Source of the DNA: Pseudomonadota bacterium
GTDB lineage: Bacteria; Pseudomonadota; Alphaproteobacteria; UBA9655
Reading direction: 5' to 3'
Length of the DNA: 64,000 nt
Assembly: GCA_018242065.1 (NCBI GenBank)
Contig: JAFECQ010000016.1
Coordinates: 1 to 64,000 of the forward strand
Every line of letters begins with the position of its first letter. The stretch's first letter is position 1. Position numbers and translations under genes: made by a program. The notes under the pieces were generated by a model, which ran no database searches, had not been told where the DNA came from, and was given only the letters and a program-made list of their open reading frames with translations. Below, piece by piece: positions 43,367 through 52,572 of this stretch.

Positions 43367-44704
43367 ATGAAATTTCGTATTGCTAGTTTGTTAACTTTGT
43401 TGGCCAGTATTTCTTTTCTTCAATCTCCTGCTTTAGGTATGCTAGATGAGGAATACAGCTCTTCTGTGCCTTCTAGACCAAGAGAAGTTTTAACAGAAGA
43501 AAAAAGAAGTTTAGACAGTTTTCTTGGTTTACAGAATTACCCAAAAGCTTTTCTCTCACTGAGAGCAGAACTTCCCTCAACAACTTCCGATGAAGAGATT
43601 GTAAAACATCTTATCACAAGTAATAAATATAAAAAAAGTTGGGATGCATTAGGCAGAGAAGATCAAATATGGGTTAGCGCTAAAATTATAAACGAAGCAC
43701 GAAAAATAGAATTGGACGATTTTATCAGCAAGCAAAATTATGCGTCTGCATTTAATGCAACAAGGAAAATTGTTAGAGCAGATCTTCCTGATGAAGAGGT
43801 TGTCAAATATCTTCTTGAAAGCAATGGATACAAAAAGTGGTCTGAGCTATCTGAACCAAATAAAATTGCAGTCACTAAAAAAATCGCAACGCAAGCACAA
43901 CAATTAGAATTAAAGGATCTTCTGAGCAAACAAAATTACCCGAAAGCCTTTAAGTCATTAAGGACAACCCTACCCGCAACTGCTTCTAACGAACAGATCG
44001 TCCAATTCCTTCTTGAAAGCAATGGATATAAAAAGTGGAAAGAGATAGCTCCTGAAAATCGCAAATGGCTGATCCATAAAGTTAAGGGAGAGAAGATAAT
44101 TGATTTAGATAAATTAATATCTACTTCTGCAGATACATACATTGCCCTCAGAAACAAAGGCGATGACACTCCTGTTGATGAACTTATAAAGTCTATTCTT
44201 AGCAAAAATGATGATTGGAAAACTCTAAGTGATAAGGATAAAGAGGAAGTGGTTGAAAAAATCTATGATAAAAAAGAAGAATATTTTGCTTCGATCGCTG
44301 ACAAAATTGATGAGCTTAAGGTCGACTTAACCGAGCTAAATCGCGTGGTGGATGAACTGGCACTGAAGTTAGCCCCTACTTTTACATTGAAGGAGCGAGA
44401 AAAAGATTGGGAAGCAATTCCAGTTATAACGCTAGAAGAACGTGAGAGACGTAAGGCAGAACAAGAAAAAGATCGAGAAGCAACTCCAGTTATAACGCTA
44501 AAAGAACGTGAGAGACGTAAGGCAGAACGAGAAAAAGATCGAGATGAAGCTCCAGTTATAACGCTAAAAGAACGTGAGAGACGTAAGGCAGAACGAGAAA
44601 AAGATCGAGATGAAACTCCCTTCCTAACGATAGAAGATCGCGAGAGGCTTAAGGCTGAGCGAGAGGAACGTGCCAAAGGACATGAAGACGATGCCCTCTT
44701 TTAA
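43367..44704 (+). CDS. exported protein with three QDYS-type repeats and a 22-residue tandem repeat
   Basis: 445 residues, no known family. A signal peptide (IASLLTLLASISFLQSPALG) is followed by three repeats of 66-67 residues (49-243) of the same family as in the genes at 16148 and 34406: LDDFISKQNYASAF, EEVVKYLLESNGYKKW. A helical region follows (to about 345). The C-terminus has four copies of a highly charged 22-residue unit (EKDREATPVITLKERERRKA). It has its own consensus promoter and is transcribed away from secF. Export is supported by the signal peptide; the final site (periplasm, surface or host) is unknown. Confidence 0.75.
   Translation: MKFRIASLLTLLASISFLQSPALGMLDEEYSSSVPSRPREVLTEEKRSLDSFLGLQNYPKAFLSLRAELPSTTSDEEIVKHLITSNKYKKSWDALGREDQIWVSAKIINEARKIELDDFISKQNYASAFNATRKIVRADLPDEEVVKYLLESNGYKKWSELSEPNKIAVTKKIATQAQQLELKDLLSKQNYPKAFKSLRTTLPATASNEQIVQFLLESNGYKKWKEIAPENRKWLIHKVKGEKIIDLDKLISTSADTYIALRNKGDDTPVDELIKSILSKNDDWKTLSDKDKEEVVEKIYDKKEEYFASIADKIDELKVDLTELNRVVDELALKLAPTFTLKEREKDWEAIPVITLEERERRKAEQEKDREATPVITLKERERRKAEREKDRDEAPVITLKERERRKAEREKDRDETPFLTIEDRERLKAEREERAKGHEDDALF
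43511..44095 (+). repeat. three tandem ~200-bp coding repeats (QDYS family)
   Basis: Units of 67, 66 and about 62 codons with the shared pattern L..L.SKQNY..AF, then EEIVK.LL.SNGYKKW. They are less alike at the DNA level than the repeats of the two other genes. Confidence 0.8.
44399..44662 (+). repeat. four tandem 66-bp coding repeats
   Basis: Four 22-codon units, each containing PVITLKERERRKAE or a variant and starting EKD. The middle two are almost identical in DNA. A partial unit (TLKERE) precedes them. Confidence 0.85.
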
Positions 44705-44840
44705 AATGAAGTGCAATTCCGTAAAGCTTTTAGCGGAAACAAAATAAAAAGCGGAGATTCCCTAAAAAACTTTTATCCCTTAACTGGATAGGAAGAGTGC
44801 AATGCAGAAAAAAATGTCAACTTAATTTCTTTAATTGGTA

Positions 44841-46328
44841 CTAATTATAAAACTGTCCATGCAACCCGAAAGGAACAAAATGTGGCAAGTAGGATCGTGC
44901 TAACTCTTTAAGATTTTGTGCATCAAGAACTAAAAGAAATGACGTTTTTTTATTTCCGTCCAGAACAAGGGATAGAATGACACCATCATCTTCATGTTCA
45001 TGTTTTGACGGGTTCTGTATAAATACGGGTTCACCCGCATAGCATCCTTCTTCGGCCCAGAAGATAACCTTGTTCTTTTGGATATCCCATTTAATAATGC
45101 CATGGCGATCCTTATCAAACTTTACCGCATAAAAATATCGGTGGAAGTAGCCATTATATGCCGGGTTTATACGGGGGAAATCCATCGTACCTATGGTCGT
45201 TTTCCACGTATTAATTTTATTTTCTGCCAAATTTATCCGCACATTTAATAAATATGAAGGATCTAAAAACTCGGGAAAAAAACCAATTCTTTCAACAATG
45301 TTACCATCTTGATAAGCAACTACATTTATAAAGAGATTTGCATTAGCGTCCTCATAAGCATTGATGTGATGAAAGCTAAAAAATGGCTCTGTATAATACG
45401 TTCTTATATCACAAGGGTTATATTTGTTGATAATGGTTATCCTGGTTTTATCATTTTTACACCACGTATAATTCTTTATGAATGGCTTTGTAGAAAGTAC
45501 CAGGTTCTGGGTTAATTTCAGAGGATACTCGGTTAAGATAATATAATTCTCTGTAATCGAGAAGCTATGCATGTAAGAAGGTTTATCTACCTCTATTTCT
45601 GAAACAAGTATACGCTCTGAAGAATTTTCAAAAATTTTATAAATGAGGTAAGATGTCCTTGGAAAAAATTTCACGATGTAATTGTAAAAACATTTCTGCT
45701 TTAAATCATATTGAGGATGGGCAGATTCAAATACATTTGCTTTTGGTAACGAATCGGTATAAACAAAATTTCCAACTGTGTGAAGTGTTGCTTGATCAAA
45801 GGAAACAGGAGGAGTTAATTCTGTAAGGGCCAGATAATTCCCAGCTACTTTATAAATATTTACATTAGCATTTGGAGACTCATCACTCGCAAACAACATA
45901 GAAGCTAAGTGTTGAAAAAAATCATCATAAAGATTTGTATCAAAACCAAAAAAAGCAAAAATATTTTCATTTTTCGCTCTAAGAAACGCTTCTGTATCTA
46001 AAAATTTGTTATAATAAAGAATCCTATTATTTTTAATTTCAAAAGCATGAAGCATTGAAAGGCCATCGAACCAATGCAGTGATGCTTTGGAAGGGTTATC
46101 TCCAAACCATGAAGGGCCTATGCGCAACAAAGAACCGTGCAGCCACGACGGAATATTTCCCTGAACGGGTAAATCCACAGAGTCCATTTCAGCTAACAAA
46201 TTTTGTCGACCCAAATGGGAAGAGTGATATTTCAGATTTTCTTTACTATCCATAGGCGAGCACCCAGCAAGGATGGCAAGCACTACAAAAAAATTAAGAT
46301 GTTTTAGATAGTAGATTATTTTCCCCAT
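44841..46328 (-). CDS. lipoprotein of the carotenoid oxygenase family
   Basis: 495 residues. The N-terminus is a lipoprotein signal (FFVVLAILAGC). The rest has the landmarks of the carotenoid cleavage oxygenase / RPE65 / lignostilbene dioxygenase family: PSWLHGSLLRIGP near residue 60, HWFDGLSMLHAFE, and four candidate iron-binding histidines in AHPQYD, YMHSFSIT, FSFHHINAYED and GLHGQFY at the C-terminus. Such enzymes cleave carotenoids, retinoids or stilbenes with a non-haem iron. The exported, lipid-anchored form next to exported repeat proteins is unusual; a host-derived substrate is conceivable but speculative. Stands alone. Confidence 0.8.
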   Translation of the reverse strand: MGKIIYYLKHLNFFVVLAILAGCSPMDSKENLKYHSSHLGRQNLLAEMDSVDLPVQGNIPSWLHGSLLRIGPSWFGDNPSKASLHWFDGLSMLHAFEIKNNRILYYNKFLDTEAFLRAKNENIFAFFGFDTNLYDDFFQHLASMLFASDESPNANVNIYKVAGNYLALTELTPPVSFDQATLHTVGNFVYTDSLPKANVFESAHPQYDLKQKCFYNYIVKFFPRTSYLIYKIFENSSERILVSEIEVDKPSYMHSFSITENYIILTEYPLKLTQNLVLSTKPFIKNYTWCKNDKTRITIINKYNPCDIRTYYTEPFFSFHHINAYEDANANLFINVVAYQDGNIVERIGFFPEFLDPSYLLNVRINLAENKINTWKTTIGTMDFPRINPAYNGYFHRYFYAVKFDKDRHGIIKWDIQKNKVIFWAEEGCYAGEPVFIQNPSKHEHEDDGVILSLVLDGNKKTSFLLVLDAQNLKELARSYLPHFVPFGLHGQFYN

Positions 46329-46509
46329 TCGTTATTTAAACATAAATAAAGGGTGGGTGACAAGACCGCCTTTGATATCTGTTTTTAGGAAAAATTCCTA
46401 TCCTAAAACTTATCCACAAGTTTTTTTGTAAGTCTTTTATCATCTCTAAAAAACTTCTTTTATCTTTCAAAGAGTTAACGCTTTAACACCTTTAAAGAGA
46501 TAATAATCC

Positions 46510-46537
46510 AAATTATTAACAAACCTGTTAATAATTT
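46510..46537. promoter_or_regulatory. perfect inverted repeat upstream of the small membrane peptide gene
   Basis: AAATTATTAAC (46510-46520) and GTTAATAATTT (46527-46537) are perfect 11-bp arms with a 6-base centre, 66 bases before the small gene at 46603. The lack of a following T tract and the AT-rich dyad fit an operator better than a terminator. A single exact DnaA-box sequence (TTATCCACA) lies nearby at 46410-46418. Confidence 0.4.
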
Positions 46538-46602
46538 AGTAACTATTTTCGATCATACTTCCCTCCAGCAAAAACTTGCAAAGACATAAATAGGAGGAAA
46601 TC

Positions 46603-46776
46603 ATGTCAAAAACCCAATTGTTAAAAGCCATAGATATTGCAAACCAGACCTTGCCATTTCTTATGATTACAGCTACTTTTATAGGGCTTGCTTATACTTA
46701 TGGCCAATCCCTTTCACCATTGCACATCGATCCTTCCTTTGATCTTATTAGGCTGAGCTGTAACTACGCCCCCTAA
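46603..46776 (+). CDS. small single-span membrane peptide
   Basis: A 57-residue open frame that I believe is real. It has an excellent ribosome site (AGGAGG, 5 bases before the ATG), one hydrophobic segment (about residues 17-34, LPFLMITATFIGLAYTYG), a polar C-terminus ending LSCNYAP, and a strong terminator 39 bases after its stop. A perfect 11-bp palindrome lies upstream. No family recognised. The short length and single helix would fit a regulator of a membrane complex, or a toxin-like peptide, but there is no direct evidence for either. Confidence 0.6.
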   Translation: MSKTQLLKAIDIANQTLPFLMITATFIGLAYTYGQSLSPLHIDPSFDLIRLSCNYAP

Positions 46777-46815
46777 GTAAAGCTGGAAAAGAGTTAAAAT
46801 GAGCTGGGAGGCTCT

Positions 46816-46840
46816 GGGGGCTTTATGCCCCCTTTTTTTT
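46816..46840 (+). terminator. Rho-independent terminator after the small membrane peptide gene
   Basis: GGGGGC and GCCCCC form a 6-bp GC stem with a 5-base loop, directly followed by eight T residues. Confidence 0.9.
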
Positions 46841-46950
46841 AATTGATTAAGGCTAAATTAATAAAACATGGGGATAATTCGTAAAATGCACCCGAACTGC
46901 TTCAAAGCACATTTTCAAATTGCATTGTGTGTGCTATGAATTTTTTTCAT

Positions 46951-47035
46951 GCGGGCGTGGTGGAATTGGTAGACACGCCAGACTTAGGATCTGGTGGCGA
47001 AAGCCGTGGGGGTTCAAGTCCCTTCGCCCGTACCA
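46951..47035 (+). tRNA. tRNA-Leu (TAG anticodon)
   Basis: 85 bases with encoded CCA. Acceptor GCGGGCG pairs with CGCCCGT; the D arm contains GGTAGACACG; the anticodon stem CCAGA/TCTGG encloses the loop CTTAGGA, giving anticodon TAG; a long variable arm (GGCGAAAGCCGT region) and a T arm GGGGGTTCAAGTCCC follow. The long variable arm is as expected for leucine. Lies directly upstream of tig. Confidence 0.97.
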
Positions 47036-47117
47036 AACAACTGTACAAAGAAAGGTACGACTTTTAAGATTTTTTCAATAATTGTCTTAAAATTCGTTAA
47101 TTAAGTGAGGCCAGGTT

Positions 47118-48563
47118 ATGCAAATCAAAGAAACTCTTTCTCAAGGTCTAAAACGGTCGTTCGAAGTTACTTTTCCATCTGCAGATGTGGAAACCAAACT
47201 TACCAATCGACTCCAAAAAATTGGGAAGAATGCAAAAATTCCAGGTTTCAGGCCCGGCAACATACCTTTACCTATCTTAAAACAGCGTTATAAAAACGAA
47301 GCTCTATCAGCTGTTCTTGAAGAATGCGTCGAAAAAGGTGTTGAAAAAGTTCTTAAAGATCATGACCTTAAACCCGCCCTTAAACCGAATGTCGATCTTA
47401 AATCCTTTGAGGATGGAAAAGAACTTATTTTTAACGTTTCTCTTGAAATTTTACCAACCGTTGGAGATGTAAAACTCGACAATCTTTCTTTTGAGAAATA
47501 CGTCATAAAAGTGCCTTCTCACGAAGTGTCTCGTGTTCTTGAAAATTTTGCACGTCACTCACGTAAAACACGCCCACTCGAAAAACTTCGCAAAACACGA
47601 AAAGGTGACATTGTCATCATTGACTTTGAAGGCTTTATCGACAATAAGCCCATTGAAGGAGCCAAAGAGCAAGATCATGCGCTCGAACTGGGATCTGGCG
47701 CGTTTATTCCCGGATTTGAAGATCAACTTGTTGGTCATGAAAAGGGAACACGCCTTGATGTAAATGTGACTTTCCCTGAAGACTACCATGAATTTCAATA
47801 CGCTAAAAAGCCTGCTCGCTTTGATGTCCTGATTAAGGATATTCATGAAGCTGACCCCATTGCAGTTGATCTTGCACTCGCGAAGAAACTTGGGTTTGAG
47901 TCTGTTGAAACAATGGAGAGTTGGGCTGAGAGCAATTTATCCAAGAATTACGAAGCCCAGTGTTTTCTTCATGTAAAGCGTCACGTTTTAGATGCACTAG
48001 CTGAAAGGTTTTCCTTTGACGTTCCAGAAAATATGACAGAGCTGGAATTCGATAATATTTGGAAACAATTATGCAAAGAAATTGGGATTGAAGAGCCCAC
48101 AACCGCAGCAAACGCAAATGCAAAAAATAAAAAAGCTTCAAAAACATTTGAAGAGGCCACTGGCAAAAGCGAAGAAGAGCTTCGCGCTGAATACAAAGCC
48201 ATCGCCACTCGACGTGTTCGACTTGGAATATTGCTAGCGGAAATCGGCCGCCAACACAAAATCTCTGTTACAAACCCGGAACTCTTAGAGGGACTTAAGG
48301 CTCGCGCACGGGAATTTCCTGGCCAAGAAAAGGAAGTCTATGATTTTTATCGTAACAACGAATCCGCGATGGCTACATTAAGAGCCCCCATCTACGAAAA
48401 TAAAGTTATTAATTTTATTCTGGACCAATCAAAAATAACTGAAAAGCCCATAACGCCTGAAGAGCTTGAAGCACTTCTTCTCCATGATGAGGAAGAAGCT
48501 GAAAAAATGATCGCGTCTCAAGCTAAACAAGCAAAAAAGAAAACGAAAAAGAAAGACACATAA
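47118..48563 (+). CDS. tig: trigger factor
   Basis: Ribosome-bound chaperone and peptidyl-prolyl isomerase. An N-terminal ribosome-binding domain ([19 protein letters not shown]) is followed by the FKBP domain (about 165-245, [20 protein letters not shown]) and the helical C-terminal substrate-binding domain. 481 residues, ending in a Lys-rich tail. A run of Ala/Asn/Lys ([13 protein letters not shown], about residue 332) is a low-complexity insertion. Followed by clpP after 11 bases. Confidence 0.95.
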   Translation: MQIKETLSQGLKRSFEVTFPSADVETKLTNRLQKIGKNAKIPGFRPGNIPLPILKQRYKNEALSAVLEECVEKGVEKVLKDHDLKPALKPNVDLKSFEDGKELIFNVSLEILPTVGDVKLDNLSFEKYVIKVPSHEVSRVLENFARHSRKTRPLEKLRKTRKGDIVIIDFEGFIDNKPIEGAKEQDHALELGSGAFIPGFEDQLVGHEKGTRLDVNVTFPEDYHEFQYAKKPARFDVLIKDIHEADPIAVDLALAKKLGFESVETMESWAESNLSKNYEAQCFLHVKRHVLDALAERFSFDVPENMTELEFDNIWKQLCKEIGIEEPTTAANANAKNKKASKTFEEATGKSEEELRAEYKAIATRRVRLGILLAEIGRQHKISVTNPELLEGLKARAREFPGQEKEVYDFYRNNESAMATLRAPIYENKVINFILDQSKITEKPITPEELEALLLHDEEEAEKMIASQAKQAKKKTKKKDT

Positions 48564-48574
48564 GGAGAAAAAGA

Positions 48575-49201
48575 ATGCAAACTCAAATGAGCAATTTAGT
48601 CCCTGTTGTCATTGAACAAACCCCTCGCGGTGAGCGGTCTTTTGATATTTTTTCACGGCTTTTGAAAGAAAGAATTATATTTTTAAATGGCCCTATTGAT
48701 GATGTTATCTCAGGCCTTATTTGTGCTCAGCTCCTTTTTTTGGAGTCAGAAAATCCGAATAAAGATATTTACCTTTATATTAATTCCCCAGGGGGTGTCG
48801 TCACGTCAGGTATGGCCATATACGATACCATGAACTATATTCGCCCCGATATTTCCACTCTTTGTTTTGGGCAAGCAGCTTCTTTTGGATCCCTCCTGCT
48901 AACCGCAGGAACAAAAGGAAAGCGATATTGTTTACCGAATAGCCGCGTCATGCTTCACCAACCCTTAGGAGGATTCCAAGGGCAAGCTTCCGACATTGAG
49001 ATTCATGCGCGTGAAATCATTGAAATTAAAGCGCGTTTAAATGGTATTTATGCGCAATGCACCGGACAACCGCTTGAAAAGATTGAAAAAGCTATGGATC
49101 GCGACAATTTTTTAACGGCTGAGGCTGCGCAAGAATTTGGTCTTATCGATGCAGTTGTTACAACGCGACCGACAACACTTGAAACGAAAAAAAGTGCATA
49201 A
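48575..49201 (+). CDS. clpP: ATP-dependent Clp protease proteolytic subunit
   Basis: Serine protease of the ClpXP/ClpAP complexes, 208 residues. The catalytic Ser is in [11 protein letters not shown] (the family usually has GQAASMG), His in RVMLHQP, and Asp in the later MDRDNFLTA segment. The N-terminal [15 protein letters not shown] is typical. An AAGGAG ribosome site precedes the ATG. Genes tig-clpP-clpX are in the conserved order. Confidence 0.95.
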   Translation: MQTQMSNLVPVVIEQTPRGERSFDIFSRLLKERIIFLNGPIDDVISGLICAQLLFLESENPNKDIYLYINSPGGVVTSGMAIYDTMNYIRPDISTLCFGQAASFGSLLLTAGTKGKRYCLPNSRVMLHQPLGGFQGQASDIEIHAREIIEIKARLNGIYAQCTGQPLEKIEKAMDRDNFLTAEAAQEFGLIDAVVTTRPTTLETKKSA

Positions 49202-49332
49202 GGATCAAAAAAACTTTATTTTTATGTTGTTTGTTAACCATTTCTTGGCAGATCCGTGCGATTCTAAAAGAAGAGGGGAAAAAGCAAATAAGTTAAGATC
49301 CCATCAACTTATGAAAAACAAAGGAGGGTGCC

Positions 49333-50604
49333 ATGACAAAGTCTAAATCAGAAGATCCACGAAACCCCCTTTACTGCTCATTCTGTGGTAAAAGCCAACA
49401 TGAGGTCAGAAAACTTATTGCTGGCCCATCTGTTTTTATTTGTGACGAATGCGTCGACCTTTGCACAGATATCATCAAAGAAGAAAACAAAGGCCCACTC
49501 ATTCGATCCCCAGAAGGCGTTCCCACACCAAAGCAAATCTTTGATGTATTGAATGATTATGTAATTGGTCAAGATAAAGCGAAGAAAGTCTTATCCGTTG
49601 CTGTTCATAATCACTATAAGCGACTTGAGCATGGAAATCATTCAGCTGATGTTGAGCTTTCAAAGTCCAATATTCTGCTCGTTGGTCCAACGGGATGTGG
49701 AAAAACGCTTCTAGCTCAAACACTTGCACGTATTATAGATGTGCCATTTACGATGGCAGATGCAACAACCTTAACTGAAGCAGGTTACGTTGGTGAGGAT
49801 GTTGAAAATATTATTCTAAAACTGTTACAAGCTGCGGATTATAACGTTGAAAAGGCACAGCGTGGGATCGTTTACATTGATGAGGTTGATAAAATCTCAC
49901 GCAAGTCAGACAATCCCTCTATTACACGCGATGTGTCAGGTGAAGGTGTGCAACAAGCACTTCTTAAAATTATGGAAGGAACGGTTGCTTCTGTACCACC
50001 ACAGGGTGGACGCAAACATCCACAACAAGAATTCTTACAAGTTGATACAACGAATATTCTATTCATTTGTGGAGGTGCTTTTGCTGGTATTGAGAGAATT
50101 ATCTCTGCCCGTGGAAGAGGTACGTCGATTGGTTTTGGCGCAGATGTAAGAGGCCCCGAAGATCGTCGTACAGGTGAACTATTGCAAGAACTTGAAACAG
50201 AAGATCTCTTGAAATTTGGTCTTATTCCAGAGTTCATCGGACGCTTACCAGTTGTTGCTACTCTTAATGATTTGGATGAACAAGCTCTTATTCAAATTCT
50301 AACCGAGCCCAAGAATGCCCTTATCAAACAATACAAACGCCTTTTTAATATGGAAGGGGTTGAATTAACCTTTACTGACGGGGCTCTTAAAACAATTGCT
50401 GAGAAAGCTATTGATCGAAAAACAGGTGCACGCGGCTTAAGATCCATCCTGGAATCAACCCTTTTAAATACGATGTTTGAACTTCCTAACACAGAAAACG
50501 TCGAAGAGGTTGTGATTAATGAGGAAGTCATTCTCAACAATGCTGAACCGCTCTTCATTTATGGTAAAAAAGAGACCAAAAACGCAGAAGGCACAGGGAC
50601 TTAG
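49333..50604 (+). CDS. clpX: ATP-dependent Clp protease ATP-binding subunit ClpX
   Basis: Unfoldase partner of ClpP, 423 residues. An N-terminal C4 zinc finger ([11 protein letters not shown], then CDECVDLC) is followed by the AAA+ module with Walker A GPTGCGKT, Walker [11 protein letters not shown], the pore loop GYVGED and the arginine finger region. A strong AGGAGG site precedes the ATG. In most alphaproteobacteria lon follows; here a palindromic repeat and a surface-protein gene follow instead. Confidence 0.96.
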   Translation: MTKSKSEDPRNPLYCSFCGKSQHEVRKLIAGPSVFICDECVDLCTDIIKEENKGPLIRSPEGVPTPKQIFDVLNDYVIGQDKAKKVLSVAVHNHYKRLEHGNHSADVELSKSNILLVGPTGCGKTLLAQTLARIIDVPFTMADATTLTEAGYVGEDVENIILKLLQAADYNVEKAQRGIVYIDEVDKISRKSDNPSITRDVSGEGVQQALLKIMEGTVASVPPQGGRKHPQQEFLQVDTTNILFICGGAFAGIERIISARGRGTSIGFGADVRGPEDRRTGELLQELETEDLLKFGLIPEFIGRLPVVATLNDLDEQALIQILTEPKNALIKQYKRLFNMEGVELTFTDGALKTIAEKAIDRKTGARGLRSILESTLLNTMFELPNTENVEEVVINEEVILNNAEPLFIYGKKETKNAEGTGT

Positions 50605-51060
50605 TTTCAAATTAAAGGCTATATCTATTAGATAAGCTGCCTAGGTCGCACGAACCCGAAATGCTCGGGTTATACCCCGTCTTATTTAGTACCTTCACTG
50701 ATAGTCAAAAGTTTTTTTCTTGACCATGTAATAATGAAGGATTATTTCTTAAATAATGCACTGTGCAAGTTTATAAGAAGAGAATCTTCCGTGGATCCTC
50801 GGGACAAGAAAAGTTATTGTTTTTCTTTGAAAAACAAGCCTTTTCTAGCCCAAGGATGACACCTTAGGTGCTCAAGATTTCGTGTCATCCTTGGCAAGGA
50901 ATGCTTTGTTTTCAATAGGAAAACATTAGCATTTCTTGGTCGAGGATCTAAATAATCAAAAAACTTGCACACTGCGTTAACTAAGAAAATTAATAACTAG
51001 TTTTCTTACATAAAAGAAATGCCTTTATAAGGATTTAGAAGAATAAAATTGGAGACATCA
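50605..51060. other. intergenic region with palindromic repeat D
   Basis: 456 bases between clpX and the membrane-protein gene. The palindromic element occupies 50793-50948. No lon gene, tRNA or other gene is present. GGAG at 51050-51053 is the ribosome site of the next gene. Confidence 0.6.
50793..50948. repeat. palindromic repeat D
   Basis: Outer arms GGATCCTCGGGACAAGAAA (from 50793) and TTTCTTGGTCGAGGATC (to 50948) pair imperfectly; inner arms CCAAGGATGACAC (50850-50862) and GTGTCATCCTTGG (50882-50894) pair perfectly over 13 bp. The outer-inner-inner-outer layout equals that of elements A and C, with compensating changes that keep the pairing. Confidence 0.7.
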
Positions 51061-52563
51061 ATGATGTGGAAGTATCTTCAAAAACTTTGTGTTTTATGCC
51101 TATCTTTTTCTCTTATTTTTTCTCCTCTTACCCCTGTTTGGGCTGGCAGAACCCCTTCTTCTTTAAAGGTTGAATTTGAACAATCTGTGCTGCCTGCTCA
51201 TTCACTTCATAGTAAGAGTCAAATAGACAAGGATGTGACTGACTTAATCTTAAGCTCAAAATCCTCTGTAATGACAAGAAAGGTCTTACCTACCGATCCT
51301 CCTCAAACTTCTATATTTAGACAAACAATTAATTTTTTGTACGCAGGATTCAACTACGTCAAGAAAAACCCCCTAAAAGCGCTCGTTCTCGTTTTGACCG
51401 CTTCCATTCCGGGCACCAAAGCTGTAACAGCCAGTGGATTAAACCAAACCTACTTCTTTACTGAAGATGTTATTTCGCCAAATAATACTTTACAGCCCAT
51501 AACTGTTTCTGATTGTGTTGAGCCATGTACTTTTGAGTTTTTCTTTAATCACGCTTCGTTTATGGGTCCTTACGGTAACTTAGGTTTTAGACCTGGAGTT
51601 TTTAAAAGCAACAATAACGCAAATGTCACGATCACAACAGGCAGTGTCGGTGACCAATACATTCAAGGATCGATGGCAGAGGTAACTAAATGGTTGTCTT
51701 CTGTTTATTTCGCCCCTGAACCAAACTATGATCAAAACACAACTGCTAAGACTATGGTTTGGGATAATGTCACAACACCAGGCACAGGCCCATCAGGTAG
51801 CATTACGATGACTGGAGCACCTGTTACAGACAAACCTCTTATAGTAGCCAACAGAATAGCGATTCGAAGAGGACAGTCTATCGCTCTTACTCAAGCTAAT
51901 ATAAATGGAGAAAGTGTGGATGTTGATTCTTCTGCTCTCTCGTACTGGTTTAGTGAGGTTGAGCATGGTCGTTTTTTCTTAGGTGTCAATCCTTCTGCTG
52001 ATTTAACCAGTGTCACTCAATCAATCCTCAAAAACGGAGAAGCGACGTTTCAACATGACGGAAGTAATGTCCCTCCATCCTTTGTGGTTACAGCGTTTGA
52101 TGGTAATGCCTATTCTCTTCCCTCTCAAGTGTTTGTAAATTTTACCGATGAGCCTCTTCGTACAAGCAGCTCTATTCTTAGAACATCCACCGATCCTATT
52201 TTTTCACAAATATCTACAGATATGTCTCCTCGTGCATCCAGCAAGTCTAATACCAAAGAATTTATAATTATTGGTGTTTCAACAGGGATAGGAGGATCCT
52301 TGTTTGGAACTTTCTTCGTTTTATTAATTAAATGGGCTTATAACAAGAGTCATAAACCTTCTTCAGATCAAGCTCATGCGATTGAATCGAGCTCCCACGC
52401 TAGAATGGATGGGGGATATTCAAGCCCCCCTCCACCTGACTATCAGCATTCTTCTGATCAATCCCATGCAATTGCATTGACTCAAAATCAAAGCGGACTT
52501 TATCGTTCCCCTCTTGGACTGGAAAGTGGGTATGCAAGTCCCGCTGAAAAATTAGAGTTTTAA
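51061..52563 (+). CDS. type I membrane protein with a CSPG-like extracytoplasmic domain
   Basis: About 500 residues; GGAG six bases before the ATG at 51061 sets the start, although the frame opens at a TTG at 51049. A signal peptide (LCVLCLSFSLIFSPLTPVWA) leads to a large exported region. About residues 265-370 match the CSPG/cadherin-like repeat pattern: NRIAIRRGQSIALTQANING, SALSYWFSEVEHGRFFL, and FQHDGSNVPPSFVVTAFDG. One transmembrane helix follows (about 412-432, IIIGVSTGIGGSLFGTFFVLL) and a proline/tyrosine-rich cytoplasmic tail with a partly duplicated segment (SSDQAHAIESS / SSDQSHAIAL). A surface adhesin-like role is possible; the membrane in which it sits is not decided by the sequence. 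Confidence 0.7.
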   Translation: MMWKYLQKLCVLCLSFSLIFSPLTPVWAGRTPSSLKVEFEQSVLPAHSLHSKSQIDKDVTDLILSSKSSVMTRKVLPTDPPQTSIFRQTINFLYAGFNYVKKNPLKALVLVLTASIPGTKAVTASGLNQTYFFTEDVISPNNTLQPITVSDCVEPCTFEFFFNHASFMGPYGNLGFRPGVFKSNNNANVTITTGSVGDQYIQGSMAEVTKWLSSVYFAPEPNYDQNTTAKTMVWDNVTTPGTGPSGSITMTGAPVTDKPLIVANRIAIRRGQSIALTQANINGESVDVDSSALSYWFSEVEHGRFFLGVNPSADLTSVTQSILKNGEATFQHDGSNVPPSFVVTAFDGNAYSLPSQVFVNFTDEPLRTSSSILRTSTDPIFSQISTDMSPRASSKSNTKEFIIIGVSTGIGGSLFGTFFVLLIKWAYNKSHKPSSDQAHAIESSSHARMDGGYSSPPPPDYQHSSDQSHAIALTQNQSGLYRSPLGLESGYASPAEKLEF

Positions 52564-52572
52564 ATAAGAAGC

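Noticed and set aside
44263-44676. 137-codon Ser/Arg-rich open frame antisense to the 66-bp repeats
   Set aside because: Repetition only mirrors the sense-strand repeats; no start context.
46410-46418. Exact DnaA box (TTATCCACA) as a sign of a replication origin
   Set aside because: Only one box is visible in the 270-base gap; no cluster of boxes and no typical origin neighbours.
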